Notes: generated from the letters alone by a model not told the origin. A stretch of DNA of 64,000 nt from CAVVAL01 sp963742725 (GCA_963742725.1 CAVUMX010000003.1:1116001-1180000); one strand, 5' to 3'. Counted from the stretch's first letter, positions 48,725-57,183 are shown. Made by a program: numbers and translations.

Positions 48725-50326
48725 TTGATCTCCGTCACCACGCTAGAGCTGCGCGCCGGCTCCCGCATCCTGCTCTCCGACGCGACGCTGCGCGTCCAGC
48801 CCGGCGACCGCATCGGGCTCGTAGGCCGCAACGGCGCCGGCAAGACGACCACGCTGAAGGTGTTCGCCGGCGAGGGCAGCCCGTACGGCGGCACCATCGA
48901 GCGGCGCGGCCCCGTCGGCTACCTCCCGCAGGATCCGCGCACCGGCGACCTCGACGTGACGGCCCGCGACCGGGTGCTCTCCGCCCGGGGCCTCGACACG
49001 CTGCTCCACGACATGGCCAAGGCCCAGGTCGCCATGGGAGAGGCCGCCACCGACGCCGAGCGGGACAAGCTCGTCCGCCGGTACGGGCGCCTCGAAGACC
49101 AGTTCGCCGCCCTCGGCGGGTACGCGGCCGAGAGCGACGCCGCCCGCATCTGCGCCAACCTCGGCCTGCCCGACCGCGTGCTCGTCCAGACGCTCGGCAC
49201 GCTCTCCGGCGGCCAGCGGCGCCGCGTCGAACTCGCCCGGATCCTGTTCAGCGACGCCGAGACGCTGCTGCTGGACGAACCCACCAACCACCTCGACGCC
49301 GACTCCATCACCTGGCTCCGCGACTACCTCCGCCAGCACAAGCGCGGCCTCGTCGTCATCTCCCACGACGCCGAACTGCTCGACGCCGTCGTCAACAAGG
49401 TCTGGTACCTCGACGCCAACCGCGCCGAAGTCGACATCTACAACCTGGGCTGGAAGGCGTACCTGACCCAGCGCGAGACCGACGAGCGGCGCCGCAAGCG
49501 CGAACGCGCCAACGCCGAGAAGAAGATCGGCGCGCTCATGAGCCAGGCCGACAAGATGCGCGCCAAGGCCACCAAAGCCAAGGCCGCCCACTCCATGGAG
49601 AAGCGCGCCGAACGCCTCGCCGCCGGGCTCGCCGAAGTCCGCGTCTCGGACAAGGTCGCCAAGGTGCGCTTCCCCACCCCGGCGCCGTGCGGCAAGACAC
49701 CGCTCACCGCCGAAGGACTGTCCAAGTCGTACGGATCACTCGAGGTCTTCGCCGACGTCGACCTCGCCGTCGACCGCGGCACCCGCGTCGTCGTCCTCGG
49801 ACTCAACGGCGCCGGCAAGACCACCCTGCTCCGGCTCCTGTCCGGCACCGAATCCGCCGACACCGGCGAGGTCAAACCCGGCCACGGCCTCCGCATGGGC
49901 TACTACGCCCAGGAACACGAAACCCTCGACACCGACCGCACCGTCCTCGAGAACATGCGCGCCACCGCACCCGAAGCCAGCGACGGCGAACTCCGCCGCA
50001 TCCTCGGCGCCTTCCTCTTCAGCGGCGACGACGTCGAAAAACCCGCCGGCGTCCTCTCCGGAGGCGAAAAGACCCGACTCGCCCTCGCCGGGCTCGTCTG
50101 CTCCAGCGCCAACGTCCTACTTCTCGACGAACCCACCAACAACCTCGACCCCGTCAGCCGCGGCCAGGTCCTCGACGCCCTCGCCACCTACACCGGCGCC
50201 GTCGTCCTCGTCACCCACGACCCCGGTGCCGTCGAAGCCCTCAAGCCGGAGAAGGTCATCATGTTGCCCGACGGCATCGAGGACAACTGGTCCGACGACC
50301 TCTCCGACCTCATTACCCTGGCGTAG
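48725..50326 (+). CDS. ABC-F family ATPase (EttA/Uup-like translation factor)
   Basis: This 533-residue soluble protein has two ABC ATPase domains and no membrane part, the mark of ABC-F proteins that bind the ribosomal E site. The TTG at 48725 has GAGGAAAT about 7 bases upstream. Walker A motifs are GLVGRNGAGKTTTLKVFAGE and VVLGLNGAGKTTLLRLL. Signatures are LSGGQRRRVELARILF and LSGGEKTRLALAGLV. Walker B sequences are TLLLDEPTNHLDADS and VLLLDEPTNNLDPVS. The charged linker (DERRRKRERANAEKKIGALM, with KMRAKATKAKA) is the P-site tRNA-interacting region. It may be a housekeeping translation factor or a resistance protein; sequence alone does not decide. A mini-ORF precedes it and a hairpin follows. 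Confidence 0.92.
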   Translation: MISVTTLELRAGSRILLSDATLRVQPGDRIGLVGRNGAGKTTTLKVFAGEGSPYGGTIERRGPVGYLPQDPRTGDLDVTARDRVLSARGLDTLLHDMAKAQVAMGEAATDAERDKLVRRYGRLEDQFAALGGYAAESDAARICANLGLPDRVLVQTLGTLSGGQRRRVELARILFSDAETLLLDEPTNHLDADSITWLRDYLRQHKRGLVVISHDAELLDAVVNKVWYLDANRAEVDIYNLGWKAYLTQRETDERRRKRERANAEKKIGALMSQADKMRAKATKAKAAHSMEKRAERLAAGLAEVRVSDKVAKVRFPTPAPCGKTPLTAEGLSKSYGSLEVFADVDLAVDRGTRVVVLGLNGAGKTTLLRLLSGTESADTGEVKPGHGLRMGYYAQEHETLDTDRTVLENMRATAPEASDGELRRILGAFLFSGDDVEKPAGVLSGGEKTRLALAGLVCSSANVLLLDEPTNNLDPVSRGQVLDALATYTGAVVLVTHDPGAVEALKPEKVIMLPDGIEDNWSDDLSDLITLA

Positions 50327-50361
50327 CGGCCCGCCCAGGCACCAGGTTGGATCAAAGGCGT

Positions 50362-50404
50362 TTGGGGTGGGATCTGCGAGCTGTACTCGCTGATCCCACC
50401 CCAA
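50362..50404. terminator. Bidirectional hairpin between ABC-F and small membrane protein genes
   Basis: Arms TTGGGGTGGGATC (50362-50374) and GATCCCACCCCAA (50392-50404) form a 13-bp stem. It continues after one T-T mismatch into GCGAG/CTCGC with a 5-base loop. It lies midway between two convergent stops, so it can end both transcripts. No U-tract. Confidence 0.72.
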
Positions 50405-50422
50405 GTCGTTCAGGGATGCCCG

Positions 50423-50854
50423 TTAGACGGGCTGGGCGGCCGTGTAGTGCTGCCACCACTGGCGGATCGTCGCGACCTTGGTGTCGAACTCCGGGTCCTT
50501 CTGGCCGATGCCGGTGATCGGCGCGCGCAGCTTCTTCGAGCCGCCGCCGGCCAGGACGAGCTTCACGCCCTTCGTGCCCAGCATCGAGAACGTCTCCACG
50601 CCCTGGATCTGCTGCCAGGGGATGTGCTTCGTCGACAGCCCGCGCACGTGCACGCCCGTCGTGTCGATCGTCGCGCCGAACTTGGCGAACAGGAAGAAGT
50701 ACGCGATGAACACCAGCCCGATCACCAGGAAGATCGAGAACCGGCCCGCGAGCGTGGCCAGGACGCCCGCGGCCACCATCACGATGCCGGCGATGAGGTA
50801 GATCATGCGCTGACCGACCGACAGGTCGTACCGAATCTCATTCATGCGCGACAT
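50423..50854 (-). CDS. Small membrane protein with PH-like domain
   Basis: This protein of about 143 residues has two closely spaced membrane helices (MIYLIAGIVMVAAGVLATLA and FSIFLVIGLVFIAYFFLFAK). They are followed by a PH-like (bPH) domain with GVHVRGLSTKHIPWQQIQGV, GTKGVKLVLAGG and a conserved WWQHY end. This is a common uncharacterised actinobacterial pattern. The start is ATG 50854 or 50845; neither has a clear ribosome binding site. It is convergent with the ABC-F gene and divergent from the enoyl-CoA hydratase gene. No specific role can be given. Confidence 0.72.
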   Translation of the reverse strand: MSRMNEIRYDLSVGQRMIYLIAGIVMVAAGVLATLAGRFSIFLVIGLVFIAYFFLFAKFGATIDTTGVHVRGLSTKHIPWQQIQGVETFSMLGTKGVKLVLAGGGSKKLRAPITGIGQKDPEFDTKVATIRQWWQHYTAAQPV

Positions 50855-50931
50855 GGTGGCACGACCCCGCACGTCAAAGGCCCAGCGGGTGGCTGGATAG
50901 GCTCGGGTGTCGCCGTCTGGAGGAGTTGCGC

Positions 50932-51705
50932 GTGAGTACTGAGGCTGGGGTCCGCCTGGACATCGACGGCGCTGTGGCGACCGTCACCCTCGACCGTCCG
51001 GACGTGCTCAACGCACAGACACCGGCCACCTGGGCCCGGCTCGCCGACATCGGCCGGTCCCTCACCGGCGAGGTCCGCGTCGTCGTGCTGCGCGGCGAAG
51101 GCCGGTCGTTCTCCGCCGGCCTGGACAAGTCCGCGTTCACCGGCGCCCCCCTCGAAGGCGGACCGTCGTTCTTCGAGATGGCGAAGATGTCCGACGCCGA
51201 CTGCGACGCCGTCATCGATCGGTACCAGGAGGGTTTCCGCTGGTTCCGCCGCAACGACATCGTCTCCATCGCGGCCGTGCAGGGCCACGCGATCGGCGCC
51301 GGGTTCCAGCTCGCCCTGGCCTGTGACCTGCGGGTGGTCGCCGACGACGCCCAGTTCAGCATGAAGGAGACCACGCTCGGGCTCGTCCCCGACCTGACCG
51401 GCACCAAGCCCCTCGTCGACCTCGTCGGCACCTCCCGCGCGCTGGAGATCTGCCTCACCGGACGCAAGGTGTTCGCCCCCGAAGCCGAACGGATCGGCCT
51501 CGCCAACCTGGTCGTCGCGGCGGCCGAGCTGGACGCCGCCGTGACGGACCTCACGGCCGCCCTCCTGACCCCGCTCCGCAACGCCGTTACCGAGACAAAG
51601 GCGCTGATTACCGCCGCCGCCGGGCGTGACCGCGACGAACAGGAGGCAGCCGAGCGTGCCGCCCAGGTCCGCCGGCTGCGCGATCTTGTCGGCGCGGGGG
51701 AGTAG
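50932..51705 (+). CDS. Enoyl-CoA hydratase/isomerase family protein
   Basis: This 257-residue crotonase-fold enzyme should act on an acyl-CoA thioester. The GTG at 50932 has GGAGGAG 6 bases upstream, better than an in-frame TTG at 50926. Oxyanion-hole sequences are GRSFSAGLDKSAF and VQGHAIGAGFQLALACDLRV. The usual catalytic Glu positions appear in MKETTLGLVPDLTGT, where the second Glu of hydratases is replaced, so isomerase or another crotonase activity is possible. A -10-like TAGGCT lies at 50898. The next gene starts 43 bases later on the same strand but is functionally unrelated. The pathway is not evident. Confidence 0.87.
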   Translation: MSTEAGVRLDIDGAVATVTLDRPDVLNAQTPATWARLADIGRSLTGEVRVVVLRGEGRSFSAGLDKSAFTGAPLEGGPSFFEMAKMSDADCDAVIDRYQEGFRWFRRNDIVSIAAVQGHAIGAGFQLALACDLRVVADDAQFSMKETTLGLVPDLTGTKPLVDLVGTSRALEICLTGRKVFAPEAERIGLANLVVAAAELDAAVTDLTAALLTPLRNAVTETKALITAAAGRDRDEQEAAERAAQVRRLRDLVGAGE

Positions 51706-51748
51706 AACTGGCTGAGCCAGCGTTCCTGTTGGCCGAAGGAGGTGATGC

Positions 51749-53662
51749 GTGATGACCATGCGCTCACCCGGGTGGGAGATGCTGCGCTCGCTGAGCCGGC
51801 GCGACCAGGACGTCAAGGACCACAAGCTCGCGCCCGGCACCGCCCGGCGCATCCTGGCGTTCGCCGTGCCGTACCGGTTCGAGATCACGTACTTCCTCCT
51901 CACGGTGGTCGTCTCGGCGGCGATCGGCGTCGCGACGCCCGTCCTCGCCGGCCGCGTCGTCAACGCGATCACCTCCAGCGGCGCGCGCTCGGTCGTGGTG
52001 TGGATCGCCGTGACCATCGCCGGCCTGGCGGTCGTCGACGCGGTCCTCTCGTTCGTCCAGCGCTGGTACTCGGCCCGCATCGGCGAGTCGATCATCCTGG
52101 ACCTGCGCACCGGCGTCTTCGACCACGTCCAGCGCATGCCGATCGCGTTCTTCACCCGGACGCAGACCGGCGCCCTGGTGAGCCGCCTCAACAACGACGT
52201 CGTCGGTGCCCAGCGCGCGTTCACCTCCACCCTGTCCGGCGTGGTGTCCAACGTGATCAGCCTGGTGCTGACGGCCGCCGTGATGCTGGCGCTGTCCTGG
52301 CAGATCACCGTGCTGTCGCTCGTCCTGCTGCCCGTGTTCGTCCTGCCCGCCCGCGCGGTCGGGCGCAAGCTCCAGGCCATCACCCGTGAGGACTACCGGC
52401 TCAACGCGTCGATGAACGCCACGATGACCGAGCGGTTCAACGTCGCGGGCGCGCTGCTCGTCAAGCTGTTCGGGCGTCCGGAGGCCGAGGCGCGGTCGTT
52501 CGCCGACCGGGCCGGCCGGGTGCGCGACATCGGCGTCACGTCCGCGATGTACAGCCGGGCGTTCTTCGTCGCGCTGACGCTGGTCGCGGCGCTCGCCCAG
52601 GCGCTCGTCTACGGGCTGGGCGGCTGGTTCGCGCTGTCCGGGTCGCTCGACGCCGGCACCGTCGTCACGCTCGCGCTGCTCCTGACCCGCCTGTACGGGC
52701 CGCTGACCGCGCTGAGCAACGTCCGCGTCGACGTCATGAGCGCGCTCGTGTCGTTCGAGCGGGTGTTCGAGGTGCTGGACCTGCCGCCGATGATCGCGGA
52801 GAAGCCCGCCGCTGTCCCGGTTCCGACCGGTGCCCGGTCGGTGGAGTTCGACGACGTCCACTTCTCCTACCCGACGGCCGAGGAGGTCTCGCTGGCCTCC
52901 CTCGAAGACGTGGCCGTGCTCGACACCGCGCCGAGCCAGCCCGTCCTGCACGGCGTCAGCTTCACGGCCGAGCCGGGGCAACTGGTCGCGCTGGTCGGCC
53001 CGTCCGGCGCGGGCAAGACGACGATCTCCCAGCTGGTCCCGCGCATCTACGACGCGGTGTCGGGCCACGTCCGGATCGGCGGCGTCGACGTGAAGGACGC
53101 GCGGCTGCAGTCCCTGCGCGACGCGGTCGGCGTCGTCACCCAGGACGCGCACCTGTTCCACGACACGATCCGCGCCAACCTGACGTACGCGCGTCCGGAT
53201 GCGACGGACGCCGAGCTCTGGGAGGCGCTGGAGCGCGCCCAGATCGCCGGGCTCGTCCGGTCCCTGCCCGACCAGCTCGAAACGGTCGTCGGCGACCGCG
53301 GCTACCGGCTGTCCGGCGGCGAGAAGCAGCGGCTGGCCATCGCGCGGTTGCTGCTCAAGGGCCCCGGCATCGTGATCCTGGACGAGGCGACCGCCCACCT
53401 GGACTCGGAGTCCGAGGTCGCGGTGCAGCGGGCACTGGACGAGGCCCTCGCGGGACGGACGTCCCTGGTGATCGCCCACCGGCTGTCCACGATCCGCGGC
53501 GCCGACCAGATCCTCGTGGTCGACAGCGGCCGCATCGTCGAGCGGGGCACTCACGAGGAACTGCTGGCGGCGGGCGGGGCCTACGCCGACCTGTACCGCA
53601 CGCAGTTCGCCCGGCACGACTCGCCGGCGCTCGCCGTGGTCGAACCCGGCCCGGCCCTCTAG
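51749..53662 (+). CDS. ABC transporter with fused membrane and ATPase domains (exporter type)
   Basis: This 637-residue half-transporter has about 6 membrane helices (residues 40-330, starting YFLLTVVVSAAIGVATPVLA) and an ATPase domain from about 365. Walker A is VGPSGAGKTTISQLV, the Q loop VVTQDAHLFHDTI, the signature LSGGEKQRLAIARLL, Walker B IVILDEATAHLD, and the H loop VIAHRLSTI. It should work as a homodimer or with an unseen partner to export a drug, lipid or peptide. The start (GTG 51749 or ATG 51752) follows AAGGAGGTGAT, the full 11-base complement of the 16S anti-SD end, which predicts strong initiation. Its stop overlaps the stop of the convergent gene within CTAG. Confidence 0.9.
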   Translation: MMTMRSPGWEMLRSLSRRDQDVKDHKLAPGTARRILAFAVPYRFEITYFLLTVVVSAAIGVATPVLAGRVVNAITSSGARSVVVWIAVTIAGLAVVDAVLSFVQRWYSARIGESIILDLRTGVFDHVQRMPIAFFTRTQTGALVSRLNNDVVGAQRAFTSTLSGVVSNVISLVLTAAVMLALSWQITVLSLVLLPVFVLPARAVGRKLQAITREDYRLNASMNATMTERFNVAGALLVKLFGRPEAEARSFADRAGRVRDIGVTSAMYSRAFFVALTLVAALAQALVYGLGGWFALSGSLDAGTVVTLALLLTRLYGPLTALSNVRVDVMSALVSFERVFEVLDLPPMIAEKPAAVPVPTGARSVEFDDVHFSYPTAEEVSLASLEDVAVLDTAPSQPVLHGVSFTAEPGQLVALVGPSGAGKTTISQLVPRIYDAVSGHVRIGGVDVKDARLQSLRDAVGVVTQDAHLFHDTIRANLTYARPDATDAELWEALERAQIAGLVRSLPDQLETVVGDRGYRLSGGEKQRLAIARLLLKGPGIVILDEATAHLDSESEVAVQRALDEALAGRTSLVIAHRLSTIRGADQILVVDSGRIVERGTHEELLAAGGAYADLYRTQFARHDSPALAVVEPGPAL

Positions 53663-54765
53663 ACCAGGAGTTCCGCCCAGACCGCCTTCCCGCGCTCGGT
53701 GGGATGCACGCCCCACCGCTGCGCCAGGGTCTCGACGATCAGCAGTCCACGGTGGCCAGAGTCGTACGGGCCGGCGGGGACGACCTGCGGAAGCTCCGGG
53801 CTCTCGTCGGCCACCTCGACCGTCACGGCGGTGGCGCGGCGCGTCAGCCGGACCGAGAACGGCGTGCCGGCGTGCTGGATGGCGTTCGCGGCCAGCTCAC
53901 CCACGATGGCCGCCGCGCGGTTGGCCGCGCCGACGAGCCGCCACTCGTCCATGGCGCGGAGAGCGAAGGAGCGGGCGGCCGCCGCGGATTCGGGGCGGCC
54001 GGCGAACACGCTGAAGGGCTCGTCCCCGCCCTCGCCTTCGCCCGTCGCGGTGAGCAGCACGACCACACTCTCGTCCCGTTCGTTGTCACAGCGCAAGGCC
54101 CGGGCCAGCACGGCGCACACCGCGGCCTGCGACGTGGCGCCGCGTGTCGCCAGGCGTGCTTCGTTGACCTCGGCCAGCAGGTCGTCGGCCGACGGTCCCC
54201 GGGAGGAGCAGCCCGGGGTGTGGGCGTGCAGGACGAGCGACGACCCGATCGGAAAGGCCGCCGACATCGCGGTCCGCCGGCGCGGCACCCCGATGAGCGG
54301 CCGGGAGTTGTTGACCGCGACGACGTCCGTCCTCCCGTCCGGCGCCACGATCAACACGGTGCCGTAGCCCGCGTTGGCGAACCGGACGGACTCCAGATCC
54401 GGGTCGTGCCGCAGGTACGCCGCGGCGACCGTGTGCGCGGCGCTGCCGGACGCCACCGCTCCCAACTCGTTGAGAGCGGCCGGCGGCGGACGGTCGCGCA
54501 GCGCGGTCGTCCGGCATTCCTCGGTGAGCCAGCCGACGAGATCACCGCTGTGCGGCACGGTGACGGCGATCGCGCCGGCCGTGACCACGGTGCGCCCGGC
54601 GGGTAGCCCGGCCACGTCCAGCCAGTGGCGCGTCGCGCCGGGCGCGCCACTCTGGCGGTACGTGTGCACTCTCAGCGTGGCCACAGGAGCGTGGGCTCCC
54701 TCCGGGTGCCGGCTCGCCCGTCTGACGCGCGTGCGGTGAGCGGACGTCCGCCCGGTACCCAGCAT
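53659..54765 (-). CDS. Degenerate SpoIIE-like phosphatase domain fused to RsbW-like anti-sigma ATPase
   Basis: This 368-residue protein has a C-terminal GHKL ATPase (about 265-368) with the N box IVGELAANAIQHAGTPFSVR and SGHRGLLIVETLAQRWGV, as in RsbW/SpoIIAB-type serine kinases that bind sigma factors. The middle looks like a SpoIIE (PP2C) phosphatase: FANAGYGTVLIVAPDGRTDV and LVLHAHTPG. However, the expected metal Asp in the TDG motif is absent and DDxxVL reads DESVVVLL, so it is probably inactive. The ATG at 54765 lies one base after the upstream stop (TGACATG), implying coupling; a GTG at 54684 is the alternative start. It belongs with the active SpoIIE gene upstream and the divergent STAS gene. 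Confidence 0.72.
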   Translation of the reverse strand: MLGTGRTSAHRTRVRRASRHPEGAHAPVATLRVHTYRQSGAPGATRHWLDVAGLPAGRTVVTAGAIAVTVPHSGDLVGWLTEECRTTALRDRPPPAALNELGAVASGSAAHTVAAAYLRHDPDLESVRFANAGYGTVLIVAPDGRTDVVAVNNSRPLIGVPRRRTAMSAAFPIGSSLVLHAHTPGCSSRGPSADDLLAEVNEARLATRGATSQAAVCAVLARALRCDNERDESVVVLLTATGEGEGGDEPFSVFAGRPESAAAARSFALRAMDEWRLVGAANRAAAIVGELAANAIQHAGTPFSVRLTRRATAVTVEVADESPELPQVVPAGPYDSGHRGLLIVETLAQRWGVHPTERGKAVWAELLV

Positions 54766-54766
54766 G

Positions 54767-56092
54767 TCAGGCGCGGGGGACGCCGATGGCCACGACCGCG
54801 ATGTCGTCGCTGTGTGTGGTGTCGAGATCCTCCACGAGGCGCCGCAACGCCTCGATCACGGTGGCAGGACTGGGATTCGTGAGCCCGGCGAGTACCGCGC
54901 GGAGCCCGTCGATGCCGACGAGCGTTCCGTCGCGGCGGGCGTCGGTGATGCCGTCGGTGTAGAGGACGAGCACGTCGCCGTGGCGGAGCTGGCGACGGAC
55001 GTCCGGATAGGACAGTCCCGGCATCCAGCCCAGGATGGGACCGCTCGGCTGGAGTGGTTCCACCCCGTCGGGGGAGATCAGCAGCCCTGGCGGGTGCCCG
55101 CCGTTGGCCAGGTGGGCGGACACCTGTCCGTCCTGGACGTCGAGCATCGCCAGGATGGCCGTGCAGTGCCGCGCGTGCTCGGCGTCGCGCTGGTCGAGCT
55201 GCACGGCGTCGCTGACCGCCGAGAGCACCGTGCCGGGTTCGGACTCCCGCATCGCCGCTCCGCGGAGCGTGTAGCGGGCCAGCGCGGTGAGCGCCGCCGC
55301 CTCGGCGCCCTTGCCGGACACGTCGCCGATGCTGACGGCCCAGCGCCCGTCCGAGAGCGGGAACACGTCGTAGAAGTCGCCGCCGACCTCGCTCTCGGCC
55401 GCCGGCCGGTAGGCGGCCGCCAGTTCGACGCCGGGGATCGTCGGCAGCTCGGGCGGCGCGAGCGTCTGCTGGAGCGTGCGGGCGATGCGGCCCAGCCGGT
55501 CCTTCTCGCGCCGGGCCATCTCCGTGCGCTCGCGCTCGATGTCGACCGCCTTGATCGCGGCTACCCGCAGCTCCAGCTCGTCGACGACGATCTGCGCCAG
55601 CTGGGTCAGGGTGGCCACCTCCGCGTCACTGGCCTCGCGGGGGGCGACGTCGACGACGTTGACCGTGCCGAGGCGGTACCCGTCGCTGGTGACGATCGGC
55701 GCGGCGGCGTAGAACCGCAGCCCGAACTCGCCCCGCACGAGCGGGTTGTCGAGCGAGCGGGGATCGGTGGCGGCGTTCCGGACGACGTACGGACCGTCGC
55801 CGAGGATCGCCGACGAGCAGAGCCCGTTGTCCCGCGGCACCTCGCAGACGTCCAGGCCGTGCGTCGCCTTGAACCAGATCCGGTTCGCGTCGACGAACGT
55901 CACCGTCGCGACCGGCGTGTTGCAGTACCGCGCGGCCAGCTCGGCCACCCGGTCGAACGCGCCGTCCGGCGGGGTGTCGAGGACGTTGTACCGGCGCAGG
56001 GCCGCGATCCGGTCCTCCTCGTCGGGTGGGAGCACGAGGCTCGAGTACGAGCCTGCTGACGCATTTGTGCTCTCCTGGGTTTCGGTGCCCAT
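54767..56092 (-). CDS. GAF-domain SpoIIE/PP2C serine phosphatase (RsbU-like)
   Basis: This 441-residue phosphatase is expected to dephosphorylate the STAS antagonist and so release a sigma factor. The ATG at 56092 has GGAG 8 bases upstream. An N-terminal GAF sensor covers about 30-180 (RYNVLDTPPDGAFDRVAELA, then NGLCSSAILGDGPYVVRNAA). A short coiled linker leads to the PP2C domain (about 215-441). Its metal-binding residues are intact: AESEVGGDFYDVFPLSDG, VSIGDVSGKGAEAAALTALA, ANGGHPPGLLI, VLVLYTDGITDARRDG and THSDDIAVVAIG. It is the first gene of a two-gene operon with the anti-sigma-like fusion and is divergent from the STAS gene. The GAF ligand is unknown. Confidence 0.9.
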   Translation of the reverse strand: MGTETQESTNASAGSYSSLVLPPDEEDRIAALRRYNVLDTPPDGAFDRVAELAARYCNTPVATVTFVDANRIWFKATHGLDVCEVPRDNGLCSSAILGDGPYVVRNAATDPRSLDNPLVRGEFGLRFYAAAPIVTSDGYRLGTVNVVDVAPREASDAEVATLTQLAQIVVDELELRVAAIKAVDIERERTEMARREKDRLGRIARTLQQTLAPPELPTIPGVELAAAYRPAAESEVGGDFYDVFPLSDGRWAVSIGDVSGKGAEAAALTALARYTLRGAAMRESEPGTVLSAVSDAVQLDQRDAEHARHCTAILAMLDVQDGQVSAHLANGGHPPGLLISPDGVEPLQPSGPILGWMPGLSYPDVRRQLRHGDVLVLYTDGITDARRDGTLVGIDGLRAVLAGLTNPSPATVIEALRRLVEDLDTTHSDDIAVVAIGVPRA

Positions 56093-56158
56093 ATTCAACT
56101 CCAGAACGACTCGGCGGAAATCCTCGTCAGTTCCTCGTGGAGCTGGAAGGCTGACGGT

Positions 56159-56512
56159 ATGGATCTATCAATATCGGCGGATGCGGTCAACGATCCGGAG
56201 GGATTTCAGGTACTCAAGCTTGCCGGCGTAATCGACGTCGCATCGTCGGCGACATTACGCTCGGCCCTCGATGACCTGCACCGGAACGGCCAATACCGGA
56301 TCGCGCTGGACCTGAGCCAGGTGACGTACTGCGACTCGACCGGAATCGGTGTGCTGGCTGCCCATGCCCGTCGTGCGCTGCTGGACGGGGGAGCCCTGCG
56401 CGTGGTCGACCTGCTCCCCGCCGTGGCCGAGATCTTCGACATCGCGGGCATCGGAGCGGTCATCCCCGTAGCACGCATGTCAGACCGGGCAAATCACCAG
56501 GAAACTGAGTAA
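56159..56512 (+). CDS. STAS-domain anti-sigma factor antagonist (RsbV-like)
   Basis: This 117-residue single-domain STAS protein is the likely switch of the module. The phosphorylatable Ser60 lies in VTYCDSTGIGVLAAHARRAL. When dephosphorylated by the SpoIIE phosphatase it would bind the anti-sigma ATPase and free a sigma factor. FQVLKLAGVIDVASSATLRS is the usual N-terminal strand and helix. The ATG at 56159 has GGAAGG 8 bases upstream. It is divergent from the phosphatase gene (66 bases between starts), so the set of three is transcribed from one region. The cognate sigma factor is not in the window. Confidence 0.9.
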   Translation: MDLSISADAVNDPEGFQVLKLAGVIDVASSATLRSALDDLHRNGQYRIALDLSQVTYCDSTGIGVLAAHARRALLDGGALRVVDLLPAVAEIFDIAGIGAVIPVARMSDRANHQETE

Positions 56513-56646
56513 ATCACGCTGCTTAGCGTATTCGTGGACTAACTCTCGGTAGTGAAGCGCGGCGCTCGGAACCGCGGTGCCGCCAGGGTCCGCACTCCCT
56601 ACATCTCGGCAGGGAAGCCTCGTTCTCGGCCTAATATTGTGCGCTC

Positions 56647-56660
56647 CTTGACCACTCAAG
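56647..56660. repeat. Palindromic element copy 1, CTTGA-N4-TCAAG
   Basis: CTTGACCACTCAAG, followed by TATCGCG and preceded by CTAATATTGTGCGCTC. The same element with similar flanks recurs at 56946, 299 bases away, so it is more than a chance palindrome. Confidence 0.55.
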
Positions 56661-56945
56661 TATCGCGCGCGTCGCACCTGGCACCGAATGGGTCGACGCG
56701 CAATGCCGGCGGGGGAGGGTAGGGGAATTCCGGCGCACTGCCACCGGGTTTGTCGGACGTCCCGGAATTCGACCCGCACGCAGGTCTGGTGAATAGGGGA
56801 GTAGTGGGCCGAACGTCCGGTATTTCCACGGCGCCGCGGCGCACGGTATCCCGGCGCGTCCGACCGGTCAGATCGCGGAGTCAGGCTTCACGATCCCACC
56901 GGCCGGACCGACTACCGAATCCTCGGTGCATAAAATTGAGCGATC

Positions 56946-56959
56946 CTTGATCACTCAAG
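56946..56959. repeat. Palindromic element copy 2, CTTGA-N4-TCAAG
   Basis: CTTGATCACTCAAG, followed by TATCTCG and preceded by ATAAAATTGAGCGATC. Together with copy 1 it defines a repeated segment of about 45 bases, possibly a regulator binding site with a promoter-like flank. Confidence 0.55.
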
Positions 56960-57027
56960 TATCTCGCCGACGGGCGGCACCCCAAACCCCAAGCACCGAC
57001 GCACCGACGCCCACGGCGCCGACGCCC

Positions 57028-57082
57028 ACCTTCGGACTTTTGAGGGGTGGAGATGCCCCGCCACCCTCAAAAGTCCGAAGGT
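57028..57082. terminator. Long hairpin sharing its arm with the one at 40378
   Basis: Arms 57028-57046 and 57064-57082 pair over 19 bp, with TGG/CCA pairing further in after a bulged G and a 10-base loop. The arm contains TTCGGACTTTTGAGGG, identical to the arm of the hairpin at 40378. It lies about 100 bases beyond the mug stop, so it may end that - strand transcript. Confidence 0.7.
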
Positions 57083-57183
57083 CGGGGGCGGGGGCCGGCA
57101 CGCAAGCGTTGGGAGGGTGACGGCGACCGCGCCCCGAAGGTCGGGGGATGGGCGGGGGCGGCCACGCGCGTGGCGGCGGCCGG

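Larger units (their letters stand above)
56513..57183. other. Gene-free region of about 670 bases
   Basis: No convincing gene is seen. Short open frames here lack ribosome binding sites and family motifs, and base composition is less G/C-biased by codon position than in genes. It holds two copies of a palindromic element (56647, 56946), AT-rich patches such as CTAATATTG and ATAAAATTG just before each copy, and a long hairpin at 57028. It may contain promoters or a small RNA. Confidence 0.5.

Noticed and set aside
56480..56950. Short open frames of 62-99 codons in the gene-free stretch near 56.5-57.0 kb
   Set aside because: None has a ribosome binding site, a recognisable motif or the codon-position G/C pattern of genes in this window.
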